From positions 10,044,001 through 10,108,000 of the forward strand of contig JBHGNT010000014.1 of the NCBI GenBank assembly GCA_043228905.1: a DNA stretch of 64,000 nucleotides, read 5' to 3'. Numbering within the stretch: position 1 is the stretch's first letter; each line of letters begins with the position of its first letter. Position numbers and translations under genes: made by a program. The notes below the pieces were generated by a model that was not told the origin of the DNA, searched no databases, and worked only from the letters and a program-made list of their open reading frames with translations. Of the stretch, positions 52,421 to 61,522 are shown piece by piece. The DNA comes from Azolla caroliniana (lineage: Eukaryota; Polypodiophyta).

Positions 52421-53872
52421 ATGACGAGACCAACGCACGACCTGGTTACAGACCGAGCTCGACGCCTCGCCGAACGGCAAAGACGGCGTGAGACTTTCCA
52501 GCAAGCAGCGCACGAAATTCGCTCGGATCGTTCGTTCTCCAACGAGATCCGGAGAGTCGCGGAGGAATCTCTTCGGTTACAGCAAACTCGCGACCAGGAC
52601 GACGGAAGCAGTCTAAGTAGTCTCCGGGAAACCGAACGCCTCCTCGAGGCGCTGGCAAGCGGAGAAAACGAGGCAGAAGCCTTTTCAGCCTACGAATTGG
52701 ATTCCGAAGGGGGATACAGCGTGCACACGAACTACCGGAGCAGCAACGATACCCCCGGCGGCCCGGAGGACGACGGGTCGGATACTGTGCCGACTCCAGA
52801 ACCGGAACCGTTCGACCAGGGCTATCCGGAACCGCAAACGGAAGCCGTCAACCCACCAACACCGGAAGTGGAAGAAGCAAAGTCACCGACACCAACGAAA
52901 GAGCCGGCAAAGGTACCGGAAGAAGAGCCGGTGAAGGAACCGGGAAAAGAACCGGAAGTGGAACCGGAGAGAAAACCGGAAAGATATCAACAAACACCGG
53001 AGGAAGAAGAACGCTCGAAGATAGCGGAATTCGGGGTCACGTTGGAAGGACCAGCGGCACGATGGTGGCGGACGCAGGACCCGGCGACCATCACAACCTT
53101 TGCAGAATTAAAAGCAAAATTTTTGCATTTTTTCCACAAGGAGGTCGACCAAATGACGATGGTGGGCCTGTTTTATACGATCCAACAGGAGGCAGGGGAA
53201 AGCATTCCCCAATTCGTCATCCGCTTCCAACGAATGCATAGTCAGCTTGCCCGTGCACCCCCGGAGGAAGAATTACAGACGATATTTTTAAACGCACTCC
53301 GGGAACCGTTACGCACGGTGTGTACGGTGATCGACTTTCGAGGAAGCACCATTGACCAGGTCATTGACCGGGTCAGAGAAATGGAAAAGTCAAGCTCATG
53401 GCTTACACTGGGAGCACTGCAACGGGCGTTACCCACAAATGAAGATCTCCGGTTCCGGCAGGCAATTCAATGCACAATCTGCTTGAATGCCGGACACTCG
53501 GCAGTGGAGTGCACCATGCGAACCCAGTGTGTGATTTGTCAATCCAAGAGTCATACAACGGACCGGTGCGAGTATAACCTGCTAAACCGACAAGCACCAC
53601 CCGTTCGACCGATCGAGCCAAGAAGCAGCCGAGACGAAGATGAGGATCATTGGCAAAGAATGAACCGGTACCGACCGGCACAGGATGTCCGGTACGGAGA
53701 CAGACAAGAGAATGATGGCCGGTACAGGGATCGGCATGATAACTACAACCGGTATGAGCGATCGGACCGTTATTGGGAGTCCAACAGACGACACGAGCAA
53801 TACGACAGAGACCATTCCCCTGGTTACCGAAGGCACCAGGAGGACTACGGCCGATTTTACGATCCACCATGA
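52421..53872 (+). CDS. Gypsy C gag
   Basis: 483 residues starting at MTRPTHDLV. Residues 1-90 are Arg/Glu-rich and helical in character; about 120-195 form a Pro/Glu/Lys repeat-like linker (EEPVKEPGKEPEVEPERKPE). The capsid-like region has KIAEFGVTLEGPAARWW, KAKFLHFFHKEVDQM and IPQFVIRFQRMHSQLA. Two zinc knuckles follow, CTICLNAGHSAVEC and CVICQSKSHTTDRC, then an Arg/Tyr/Asp-rich nucleic-acid-binding tail. It ends at TGA 53870-53872; the same frame goes on to pol with one further stop, so an ancestral single gag-pol frame is likely. It would form the particle around the RNA. Confidence 0.85.
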   Translation: MTRPTHDLVTDRARRLAERQRRRETFQQAAHEIRSDRSFSNEIRRVAEESLRLQQTRDQDDGSSLSSLRETERLLEALASGENEAEAFSAYELDSEGGYSVHTNYRSSNDTPGGPEDDGSDTVPTPEPEPFDQGYPEPQTEAVNPPTPEVEEAKSPTPTKEPAKVPEEEPVKEPGKEPEVEPERKPERYQQTPEEEERSKIAEFGVTLEGPAARWWRTQDPATITTFAELKAKFLHFFHKEVDQMTMVGLFYTIQQEAGESIPQFVIRFQRMHSQLARAPPEEELQTIFLNALREPLRTVCTVIDFRGSTIDQVIDRVREMEKSSSWLTLGALQRALPTNEDLRFRQAIQCTICLNAGHSAVECTMRTQCVICQSKSHTTDRCEYNLLNRQAPPVRPIEPRSSRDEDEDHWQRMNRYRPAQDVRYGDRQENDGRYRDRHDNYNRYERSDRYWESNRRHEQYDRDHSPGYRRHQEDYGRFYDPP

Positions 53873-54127
53873 CCGGACTACCGAAATAAAAATAAGAATA
53901 ATAAGAAACGTAATTTCAAGAAAGGTGGTCACCCTAGGGACCCGAAACATGGAACCCCAAGGAGCTAACCGGCACAGAACGCACCACTCACTACGGGACC
54001 GACTCCGGCTACCAGCAATGCTGAATCCAGCAATACCCGTAAAGAGTACTGCTACTACTGCAAGCAGGAAGGCCACTACAGTAACCAGTGCCCGGCAAAG
54101 AGCTACGATAAACGACCAGCAGTTAAT
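53873..54127 (+). other. in-frame gag-pol bridge of Gypsy C with a third zinc knuckle
   Basis: In the frame of both gag and pol it reads a Lys/Asn-rich segment (NKNKNNKKRNFKKGG), a TAA near 53967, then CYYCKQEGHYSNQC, a CX2CX4HX4C knuckle, and continues without a stop into pol at 54128. The knuckle argues that this is coding sequence with two secondary stops and not a real intergenic gap. Confidence 0.7.
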
Positions 54128-57100
54128 ATGGTGGTTCCGGAAGTGGCGGATGTACAGCAAGTAACCACACGGTCGAAAGGCATGGCCAAAGAGTGGGAAA
54201 CACAAGAGGCCATACGAAAACAGGCGACGGAATGGGTGAAGGAAGCCAATGAAAGGAACGTCGCGGACGCGGAACGGCAAAAGGCGAATACCATAGGGAG
54301 TGCCGGCGGTAGCCACGCAGAAAACGAGACATGGCAAGCACTGCAAGAATGTCAGATCACGTTGCCATTAGGAAGATTCTTGCAGCTCGTGCCGCGATTT
54401 ACGGAAGGACTAAAAACGGTCATGACAGACGGTATAGCCCCACCGGCACCAGTCCTCTTCTCGAATCCGGAGGAGGGACCGACGGTGGTGGACACTAGTA
54501 GTCCGGTGATTACAACTATTGTCAAAGGGCACGAACTTCCCGGCACAGTAATCGATGGAGGTTCCGGGGTGAACGTAATAAGCCTCCGCACGTGTGATGC
54601 CTTGGGTATACATGAATGGGAGCCATGTCCGTTCTGGCTACGGATGGCGGATACGAGCTCTGTACGGCCGACGGGCTTAATACGGAAATTGGAAGTCACC
54701 ATAGGAGGTCATACATTTCACATCTCGGTTGTAGTGCTGCAGCTACAGGCGCAAGGCGCGTACCCACTGTTGCTGGGCAGACCATGGTTGAAAACAGCAC
54801 ACATCAAGCAAAATTGGCGGAAAAATATGATTACCTTCCGGCGCGGAAAAGCCAAGGTCCGGGTACCGACACAACCACGGACGAGCAACGGTAAGGAATG
54901 CACACCGCTGTATGCGGAATGCGTGAACATGCTTGAAGGGTTGGCAGACGACGAAGAAGCCCAGTACTTGGAGGAACACCCGAAGATCGTACCACTTTTC
55001 GAGATTGACGTGGCTGAAGCCGTAGCGCCATACTTGCTGCAGCGGGACGAAACCGAAGCCGAACCAGACAAAGATTCGATTCGAGAATTACGGCAAGCAC
55101 AGGAAGCGTTGGAACGGGAAATGGCCGTTTCCCAACGGGTAAAAACATCCCAGCTCGACGAAGTGAACCTAGGAAGCAAGGACGAATCAAAGCCGGTACA
55201 CATCGCCAAAGAAATGAAGTCGGAAGATAAAGCGGCGATGATCAAACTTCTCACAGAGTTTCGCGACGTATTCGCCTGGTCATACGAAGACATGCGAGGG
55301 TTGGACCCTCAATTATATCAGCATCAGATCCACTTAGGCAAGGACACGAAACCAGTGGCGCAAAGACGTTACCGAATGAACCCCAACTACGCCGCCAAAG
55401 TGAAGGAGGAAATCGACAAACTCCTAAGAGTGGGCTTCATCCGACCGGTAAAGAAAGCGACGTGGCTGAGCCCCATCGTCGTCGTCCCAAAGAAGAACGG
55501 TAAAATCCGCGTGTGTGTAGATTACAGGAAACTAAATGCAGCCACAGTTACGGATGCATTCCCTCTTCCGTTCACGGATGGAGTACTGGATGCCGTCGCC
55601 GGCCATGAAGTTTATAGCTTTTTAGACGGGTTCAGCGGATACAATCAAATCCGGATGCATCCTGACGACCAGGAGAAGACAGCGTTCGTCACCGAATGGG
55701 GGGTGTTTGTGGCCGAAGTAATGATGTTCGGACTAAAAACGGCACCAGCAACTTTCCAGCGAATCATCATGGAGATCTTCGGCGAATACATTCCAGCCTT
55801 CATGCAGGTTTTCCTGGATGACTTTGCAGTCTATAGCCGGGAAAAAGACCATTTGCAGCACCTACGGTTATGCCTTGAAAAGTGTAGGTTATACCGGCTA
55901 AGCTTAAACCCAGCAAAATGCATCTTTGGGGTTTCAAGTGGATTCTTACTGGGACACATTGTAAGTAAGGAGGGCATTGCGGTCGACCCGGACAAAGTAA
56001 ACGCGATACTAGGGGCACCGGCGCCGAAAACGGCCAAAGCACTAAGCCGATTCTTAGGACAGATCTGGTGGCACAGCCGGATGCTCCGTCACTTGGCTGA
56101 CTTGGCTACACCATTACACACCGCGGTACATCGGACACCGTTCCAATGGACGGATACGGAGGATAAGGCATACAATGCCCTGAAGGTACTTTTGTCGCAA
56201 GCACCCGTCGTGCAGCCTCCGGATTGGAGCAAGGAATTTCATGTGTTCGTGGACGCTTCCGACATCGCTATCGGCAGCACCTTAATGCAACTTACGGAGC
56301 CTAAATGGTACCGGCCGGTATATTACGCCAGCCGGAAGCTGTCCCAAGCGGAGAAGAACTATTCGACGACGGAACGGGAGGCCCTGGGCATGATCTACAG
56401 TGTAACAAAGTTTCGTCATTACCTATTGGGAAGGAAGTTCTCCTTTCATGTGGATCACTCGGCGCTCCTATACTTAGTGTCCAAGGCGTCCCTGACCGGT
56501 AAGTTGGCCCGTTGGACCTTGCTGTTGCAGGAGTTCGAATTCGAGATCTTCCACCGGCCCGGTATCCAGCATGCCGTAGCAGACTACCTGAGCCGGTTAG
56601 AGTCTGGAGAATCAGGCGACGGAGTATCGGATGAATTCCCGGACGCAGAGTTATTCCGTATCACCCCGGAAACGGCAGCGGACGACACGGTGGCATCAGA
56701 AGATAGGTGGCTGACAAACATGCACCAGTTCCTAAGCACGGGCCTGCCACCGGAGGAAATGAACCGGGACGAGAGGAAACGACTGGCGGTGCAGAGCCGC
56801 AATTTCTGTCTGTTACGGGACACTCTCTACCACAAGGGAGCAGATGGAATATGGAGACGGGCAGTCCGTAGTGACGAGAAACAAGTAATCTTACGGGAAG
56901 CACACTGTGGGGTTGCCGGAGGACACTATGTCGGGGAAGCAACGGCAAGGAAAGTATGGCAGAGCGGCTTATGGTGGCCCACGACGTTAAAAGACGCCGT
57001 CAAGTATGCTAAGGAATGTGACCTATGCCAACGAATGGGCCAGCCTACGGAGCAAGCACAGATGCCACACCAACCGGTACTTCCACTAGAGCCATTCCAG

Positions 57101-58129
57101 AAGTGGGGGTTGGATTTTGTCGGACCGTTCAAGCCACCGGCAATGAGAACGGGTAATCGTTATGTCATCGTGGCAACAGATTATTGCACTAAATGGGTGG
57201 AGGCTAAGCCCTTGAGAGACAACACCGCGTCATCCACAGCAAAATTCCTGTACGAAAACATTTGGTGCCGATATGGATGTCCGATTGAATTAATCAGCGA
57301 CCAAGGAGGGCACTTCCTCGGCCAGGTAGTTGAAAGCTTAACAACGTTCTATGCCGTGGTCCATAAACGGAGCACACCGTACTACCCACAAGCGAACGGG
57401 TTAGCAGAGTCCACCAACAAAACGCTGCAGAACATTCTCCGCAAAATCGTCAATGAAAACCGGACGGACTGGGATACAAAGCTCCATAGCGCGCTATGGG
57501 CGTACCAAACGGCATACAAAACAAGTATCCGGACAACGTCATTCCGGTTAGCATTCGGCTTAGAAGCGGTCATGCCGGTGGAATTTCAGGTACCAAGCTT
57601 ACGGATCCAACTACGGGAACGGCTGAATGAAAAGGAGTCGGAGGAAATGCGGCTAGCAGCACTATGCGAACTGGAGGAGCAACGGCTGGCCAGCATCCTA
57701 CACATGGAACTAGAGCAACGACGACGGAAAGCGTTCGTTGACCGTCACCGGAAAGGTAATGAAAAGATGTTCAAAATCGGAAAGCCGGTGCTAGTATTCC
57801 AAACAAGGATGGGCAAGATGCCGGGTAAACTCCGGTTTAGATGGACAGGCCCGTATTGGCTGACACGGGAATACAACGGGTCCTATCAGTTAGGGACACT
57901 TGCCGGTGAAGTACTAGGCAAGTGGGTCAACGGATTTAGACTAAAGCCCTATAAAGGACCGATGCCAAGTAACCCGTTTATGCAGCCCACCGGCACTATA
58001 CCGGGAACCTGTCCGGGAACGGTACGGATGGAAGAAATAGACGACGGGGAACCCGTAGCAGAGGCGAAGGAAGACACGGCAACGCGTAAGGAAAACGGTA
58101 AGGGTCCGAAGGGACCTACGGATGTGTAA
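54128..58129 (+). CDS. Gypsy C pol: protease, RT, RNase H, integrase
   Basis: 1333 residues from the first ATG, though the frame is open further upstream. Protease VIDGGSGVNVIS near 141; PR-RT linker to about 400; RT with RPVKKATWLSPIVVVPKKNG, RVCVDYRKLN, YSFLDGFSGYNQI and the FLDDFAVYS catalytic box near 562; RNase H with FHVFVDASDIAIGS (about 705), STTEREALGMIY and LLLQEFEFEI; integrase zinc domain (CDLCQRMGQPTEQAQ) then WGLDFVGP (about 993), ISDQGGHF (about 1056) and PQANGLAESTN (about 1092); GPY/F domain FRWTGPYWL near 1240. There is no chromodomain, so it belongs with non-chromoviral plant Gypsy. All catalytic residues are present. Confidence 0.93.
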   Translation: MVVPEVADVQQVTTRSKGMAKEWETQEAIRKQATEWVKEANERNVADAERQKANTIGSAGGSHAENETWQALQECQITLPLGRFLQLVPRFTEGLKTVMTDGIAPPAPVLFSNPEEGPTVVDTSSPVITTIVKGHELPGTVIDGGSGVNVISLRTCDALGIHEWEPCPFWLRMADTSSVRPTGLIRKLEVTIGGHTFHISVVVLQLQAQGAYPLLLGRPWLKTAHIKQNWRKNMITFRRGKAKVRVPTQPRTSNGKECTPLYAECVNMLEGLADDEEAQYLEEHPKIVPLFEIDVAEAVAPYLLQRDETEAEPDKDSIRELRQAQEALEREMAVSQRVKTSQLDEVNLGSKDESKPVHIAKEMKSEDKAAMIKLLTEFRDVFAWSYEDMRGLDPQLYQHQIHLGKDTKPVAQRRYRMNPNYAAKVKEEIDKLLRVGFIRPVKKATWLSPIVVVPKKNGKIRVCVDYRKLNAATVTDAFPLPFTDGVLDAVAGHEVYSFLDGFSGYNQIRMHPDDQEKTAFVTEWGVFVAEVMMFGLKTAPATFQRIIMEIFGEYIPAFMQVFLDDFAVYSREKDHLQHLRLCLEKCRLYRLSLNPAKCIFGVSSGFLLGHIVSKEGIAVDPDKVNAILGAPAPKTAKALSRFLGQIWWHSRMLRHLADLATPLHTAVHRTPFQWTDTEDKAYNALKVLLSQAPVVQPPDWSKEFHVFVDASDIAIGSTLMQLTEPKWYRPVYYASRKLSQAEKNYSTTEREALGMIYSVTKFRHYLLGRKFSFHVDHSALLYLVSKASLTGKLARWTLLLQEFEFEIFHRPGIQHAVADYLSRLESGESGDGVSDEFPDAELFRITPETAADDTVASEDRWLTNMHQFLSTGLPPEEMNRDERKRLAVQSRNFCLLRDTLYHKGADGIWRRAVRSDEKQVILREAHCGVAGGHYVGEATARKVWQSGLWWPTTLKDAVKYAKECDLCQRMGQPTEQAQMPHQPVLPLEPFQKWGLDFVGPFKPPAMRTGNRYVIVATDYCTKWVEAKPLRDNTASSTAKFLYENIWCRYGCPIELISDQGGHFLGQVVESLTTFYAVVHKRSTPYYPQANGLAESTNKTLQNILRKIVNENRTDWDTKLHSALWAYQTAYKTSIRTTSFRLAFGLEAVMPVEFQVPSLRIQLRERLNEKESEEMRLAALCELEEQRLASILHMELEQRRRKAFVDRHRKGNEKMFKIGKPVLVFQTRMGKMPGKLRFRWTGPYWLTREYNGSYQLGTLAGEVLGKWVNGFRLKPYKGPMPSNPFMQPTGTIPGTCPGTVRMEEIDDGEPVAEAKEDTATRKENGKGPKGPTDV

Positions 58130-58497
58130 GATCACATACCGTCATTAAAAAAAAAAAAAAAAAAAAAAAATCATTAAAAATCGAGGTATGAACGGACGTG
58201 AAAGCAAGGAGCGAAAAGGTACGTAGTGGGCGTTTAAGAGCCGCCACATTACTTAATACTAAATTGGTACACGACGTGCGCATGCTCGAAAAAGGCGCCA
58301 AGACGCACAGAGAAAAAGAAGAACGCATGGAGACCTTTTTTTTTCGCGAGCCAAGAAGCACAGAAGCACCAAGGCAGTGGAAGCTTAGCAAACGCGAACC
58401 TGCACTCAGAGAACCCCCACGTTCGGAACGCTCTCTCTCTCGCTCTCACTCTCATCACCACTCCACCTCGCCATCTTTCCTCGACCTCGAAGCAGAC
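58130..58497 (+). promoter_or_regulatory. spacer before the extra ORF of Gypsy C, with A24 tract
   Basis: A run of 24 A (58147-58170) lies between two copies of TCATTAAAA. Further on are a weak TTTAAG (about 58230) and GCATGC (58281-58286), the counterpart of motifs in the A and B spacers. An open frame runs through 58198-58497 in phase with the extra ORF, but it starts at GTG and has no counterpart in A or B. I take it as leader. Confidence 0.3.
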
Positions 58498-59541
58498 ATG
58501 GACCCACAAACGCTGTCGGAAGCGGCTAGGAAATGGCTCAGACAACACGGACTGGAGGGGTTCTTGACCATCATGGAGGCACCACCGCACAAAGAAGTCG
58601 ACCGGGTCATCAAGGAGCTCAACACGGAAGTCATCACCGAGGAAGCGATCCGTGCGCTAACAGGCCTTCCGGAGGGAGATGTTTTTCAGATTGATAACCC
58701 AACCTCGGAGCAACTCATCCGATATTTCGGTGAGTACTCTGTAGCCGGCAAAGGCTATCGAACGCAGGGCGGCGAAGATCCGCTATTCAGGGAAATAGCT
58801 CGAGTGCTCCATGAGTACGGCCACGTGTACCCCCGACCCCCTGTCATGCCAAAAAATCGGGCAGGGATGATCATAGCCACCTATGAAGGGACCAAGGTGG
58901 ATTGGCCGGTGTTGATTGCAGACGGTTTGTGCGCGGCAATCGACATGGTACGAGGAAAGGACGGCAAGGAGGGCCGGAAGCTGTGGCATGCCGTAGCTCA
59001 GTGGATAACATTGCTCGTGCCGCCGGTCGAGACCGTCCAGCCAAAGAAGCGGCCAAGATTATCGGAAGGAAGCACCTCGAAACCCGCGTCCAAACGACAG
59101 CAGCTGCTGGCGTCGAAGGCGACGAAAGGGAAGAAACGGCTCCCAGAACCGGAGGAGGTGTCACCGGTGGGACCCGTTAAGATAACCATACGGCGACCGG
59201 GTCAGAAGGAACCAGAACCCTTGACGGTACAGAAACAAGCCGTTACCCAGGAAGAGGAAACGGAGGAGCCAGAAGAGCACCTCCAACGACGGTCAAGAAG
59301 TGGGACCGCCGGGACAGCGGGGGAGCGTTCGGACCCGCAAAAGGAAGAAACGCCCCCAACTCAACCTGAGCAAACCGCAAGGGAAGAACCGGAACTGGTG
59401 CGTGAAGAACCGGCCTTGTCGACTTCTATACCAGAAGTCATTCCAACGGCTCCGGAGACGGCGAGAACCGGAACTCAACAGCCGGCGAGCCCAGCCAGCA
59501 CACACGGCGGCCAAGGAGTAGAACCAGAACGGCAGATATAG
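58498..59541 (+). CDS. Gypsy C extra ORF, conserved N-terminal domain and linker
   Basis: The start at MDPQTLSEAARKWLRQHGLE is chosen because the A and B copies begin at the matching Met. Residues 1-170 form the conserved domain: GFLTIMEAPPHK, RYFGEYSVAGKGYRTQGG, FREIARVLHEYGHVYPRP, MPKNRAGMIIATYEGTKVDW, ending near LLVPPVE. From about 180 to 347 it is a Pro/Glu/Thr/Arg-rich linker. It ends at TAG 59539-59541, but the next segment follows in the same frame with no further stop, so the ancestral protein was probably longer. No enzyme motif, signal peptide or membrane segment is seen and I do not recognise the family. Three diverged copies keep the same blocks, which points to past selection on a protein. 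Confidence 0.7.
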   Translation: MDPQTLSEAARKWLRQHGLEGFLTIMEAPPHKEVDRVIKELNTEVITEEAIRALTGLPEGDVFQIDNPTSEQLIRYFGEYSVAGKGYRTQGGEDPLFREIARVLHEYGHVYPRPPVMPKNRAGMIIATYEGTKVDWPVLIADGLCAAIDMVRGKDGKEGRKLWHAVAQWITLLVPPVETVQPKKRPRLSEGSTSKPASKRQQLLASKATKGKKRLPEPEEVSPVGPVKITIRRPGQKEPEPLTVQKQAVTQEEETEEPEEHLQRRSRSGTAGTAGERSDPQKEETPPTQPEQTAREEPELVREEPALSTSIPEVIPTAPETARTGTQQPASPASTHGGQGVEPERQI

Positions 59542-60764
59542 GCACTCAGGCCAGACAATTCCACAGTGAACGAGCCGACCCGACTAGTTCAGCAGCAAGG
59601 CACCAGTAGCATGTGGCTACGGTGGGTAGGCGAGCAGATCGCCGGAGTGGTCGAGTACATAGAGGCGGAGGAGAGAGCGCACCACGAACGGTTGCTCGTC
59701 ACAACCGTAGATCTAGAGACGGCCCGGTCCAGAATCCGGAGCCTTGAACAAGACTTGGACAGGGTCACAAGGGAAATGGCTCAATTGGCTTTGACAACAC
59801 AAGTCCAAGCACCGGTGACTCCGGGCAATGTACAGAATAAAGCGTCAGATCAACCTGTACATAGCAATCAGACCCCAGCAACGGAAACCGTTCCGGAGAG
59901 AAATGCGGCACAAGCCCAAGAGCTTGCGGATTTAAAGGATGAGCTAGCTGCCCAAGAAGCGCTGAGGAGCCGCGAAAGAGAGTTGAAGACGGCAGCGGAG
60001 GCAGAACTCAAAAAGACTGCTGAGAATCTACGCCGGGCCGAGGAGAGCTTACGAAAAGGCCACCAAGCGTACGACCGGCTCAAGGAGGAAAAGGAGAAAA
60101 TGCTGCAAGAGAAGGATAGGCTCCGGAGAAACGCCGAAACAGAAGTAGAGCGCCTGAAAGAGGAACTCCGGCAGCTAAAGGACCGGGAGGACCGGAACCA
60201 TCGCCAGATCAACGGCAAGCTCAAACAAAAAACAGAGGAATTTGAGAACTTGCACCGGGAGTATAAACGGTTGCAAACAGAGCACAAGGAACGGACGGAT
60301 GAGCTCCGGCAAGCAATTGATCGGACCGCAACGGCACACGCTAAGGAACAAGCGAAAACCAGAAGACGGTTGGAAGAGGCGGAGAAGGTTCGGACAGAGC
60401 TCCTTAGGCAACAGCAGGCGGAAAAAGAAAGAGCGGCGGAGGTACTGCAGAGGCTGCAAACAACATATCAAGGGCAGCTGACGCGCTACAAAGAGCAGGC
60501 GGAGGATACGGCTAATCTCATCAAGCAGTTGAAGGAGGAACGACAAGTTGTGGAAAGTAGAGCGCAAATGGGAGCAAGTCGTATCCAGGATATCATGTGG
60601 GCCTGGTTGAACCAGACCAAGAGCTTGATTGACAACGGGTCCGTCAAATGGTGGACCAAGTGGGCCACGAACGCGGCGGAACTCCAATTGCTCCGGGCCG
60701 ACGTAGAGAACCGGCGGAAGGAGGGAGATGATTGCTATATGCTGACTTCCGAAGACTTCACCGG
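59542..60764 (+). CDS. Gypsy C extra ORF, coiled-coil part, cut by Gypsy E
   Basis: Same frame as the preceding segment. The first ATG is at 59611 (MWLRWVGEQIAGVVEYIEAE); if separate, it starts there. About 110-330 residues in, a long run of heptad-like sequence (ERELKTAAEAELKKTAENLR, ERLKEELRQLKDREDRNHRQ, RRLEEAEKVRTELLRQQQAE) forms a strong coiled coil. Then the block shared with A and B: WAWLNQTK, WWTKWATNAAELQLLRADVE and NRRKEG. Similarity stops at SEDFTG, where Gypsy E begins (60765). Function unknown; a filament-like or multimerising role is only suggested by the coiled coil. Confidence 0.65.
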
Positions 60765-61479
60765 TGTCGTGAAGAAAACCGCCCACAAGAGGAATCGGAG
60801 GAACAAGGCGTGGGAAACGGCTCTACGCACACACGCGCGCCAAGAAGTACCTAAGGACGAAGTAGGTACATACGAGGATCCTAGGTGGGCAGATTCGGTT
60901 GGTATGCAGTTAATGCCAAACGGCCGCTTGACGGGCTATAAAAAGGAAGAGGGAGAATACGAGGAGGGGATCTCCCGCGGAGAGGACGAAGTGCTGCCGA
61001 ACCGATTTCGGAGCTTCTCTCTCTCCTGCTCTCTCGGTCTTCTGCTCCATCGCGTACCTGTGCAGGTTTCGAGGAGGCTTGCGCTGTTCCGTGGAACGCC
61101 CGAGTGCGTCCTGCAGCACCTCCGACCTGTTTCCCCCTTCTGTGCGTCGCGACATACAGGGGTCGGCAGCTGTTCGCCGCCCTGTTCGTTTTCGATAGCA
61201 TCTATTTTGTGCCCCACCGTGGGTTGTAATGCTTTGGTCTGTTGTTTTCTTGCATTCATAAGTACTTATCTCTCGTTGTTGCGTCCATCTGTGTCGGCGT
61301 TCATTTGTGATCTCTGTTTGTTGGGCCGTGTCCCTGTGCAATCGTCGGTTCTGCGCAATCGGATCTTCGGTTCTGTGTAATCGGGTCTCTCTCTCTTTCT
61401 TCTCTCTCTCTCGCTCTTCGGTTCGAGACCCCCGTGGTCCCTCCTCCTTTCTACACGCAAGGGCGTAGTAACCCCGACA
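60765..61479 (+). repeat. 5' LTR of Gypsy E
   Basis: The start is where similarity of the Gypsy C ORF to its relatives ends and TGTCG begins; the end CGACA lies three bases before the PBS. TATAAAAA at 60937-60944 is the likely TATA box. CT-rich stretches follow. The Gypsy C reading frame happens to stay open through most of it, to 61380. Confidence 0.65.
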
Positions 61480-61482
61480 TCT

Positions 61483-61498
61483 TGGTGAACCCGACGTG
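61483..61498 (+). other. primer-binding site of Gypsy E
   Basis: TGGTGAACCCGACGTG, identical to the Gypsy F site. Confidence 0.75.
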
Positions 61499-61522
61499 AA
61501 AGAGGCGGCAGAAGAGTGGGAA

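Larger units (their letters stand above)
46458..60764 (+). mobile_element. Gypsy C: best preserved copy of the A/B/C family
   Basis: The 5' LTR is split by Copia L. Then PBS, gag (52421-53872), pol (54128-58129), a spacer, and the two-part extra region (58498-59541 and 59542-60764) cut by Gypsy E. The 3' end and 3' LTR must lie beyond the window after E. Protease, RT, RNase H and integrase motifs are intact; only two stops separate gag from pol and one splits the extra region. Confidence 0.9.

Noticed and set aside
58198-58497. N-terminal extension of the Gypsy C extra ORF
   Set aside because: It begins at GTG, has no counterpart in A or B, and the ATG at 58498 aligns with the starts in both.
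60765-61380. Hydrophobic tail at the end of the Gypsy C extra ORF, looking like env-type membrane segments
   Set aside because: Similarity to A and B stops at 60764 and this stretch is the LTR of Gypsy E, with its TATA box and CT-rich tracts; the frame is open by chance.
61496-61522. GTG start for Gypsy E gag
   Set aside because: It overlaps the primer-binding site; a plant gene would use the ATG at 61523.
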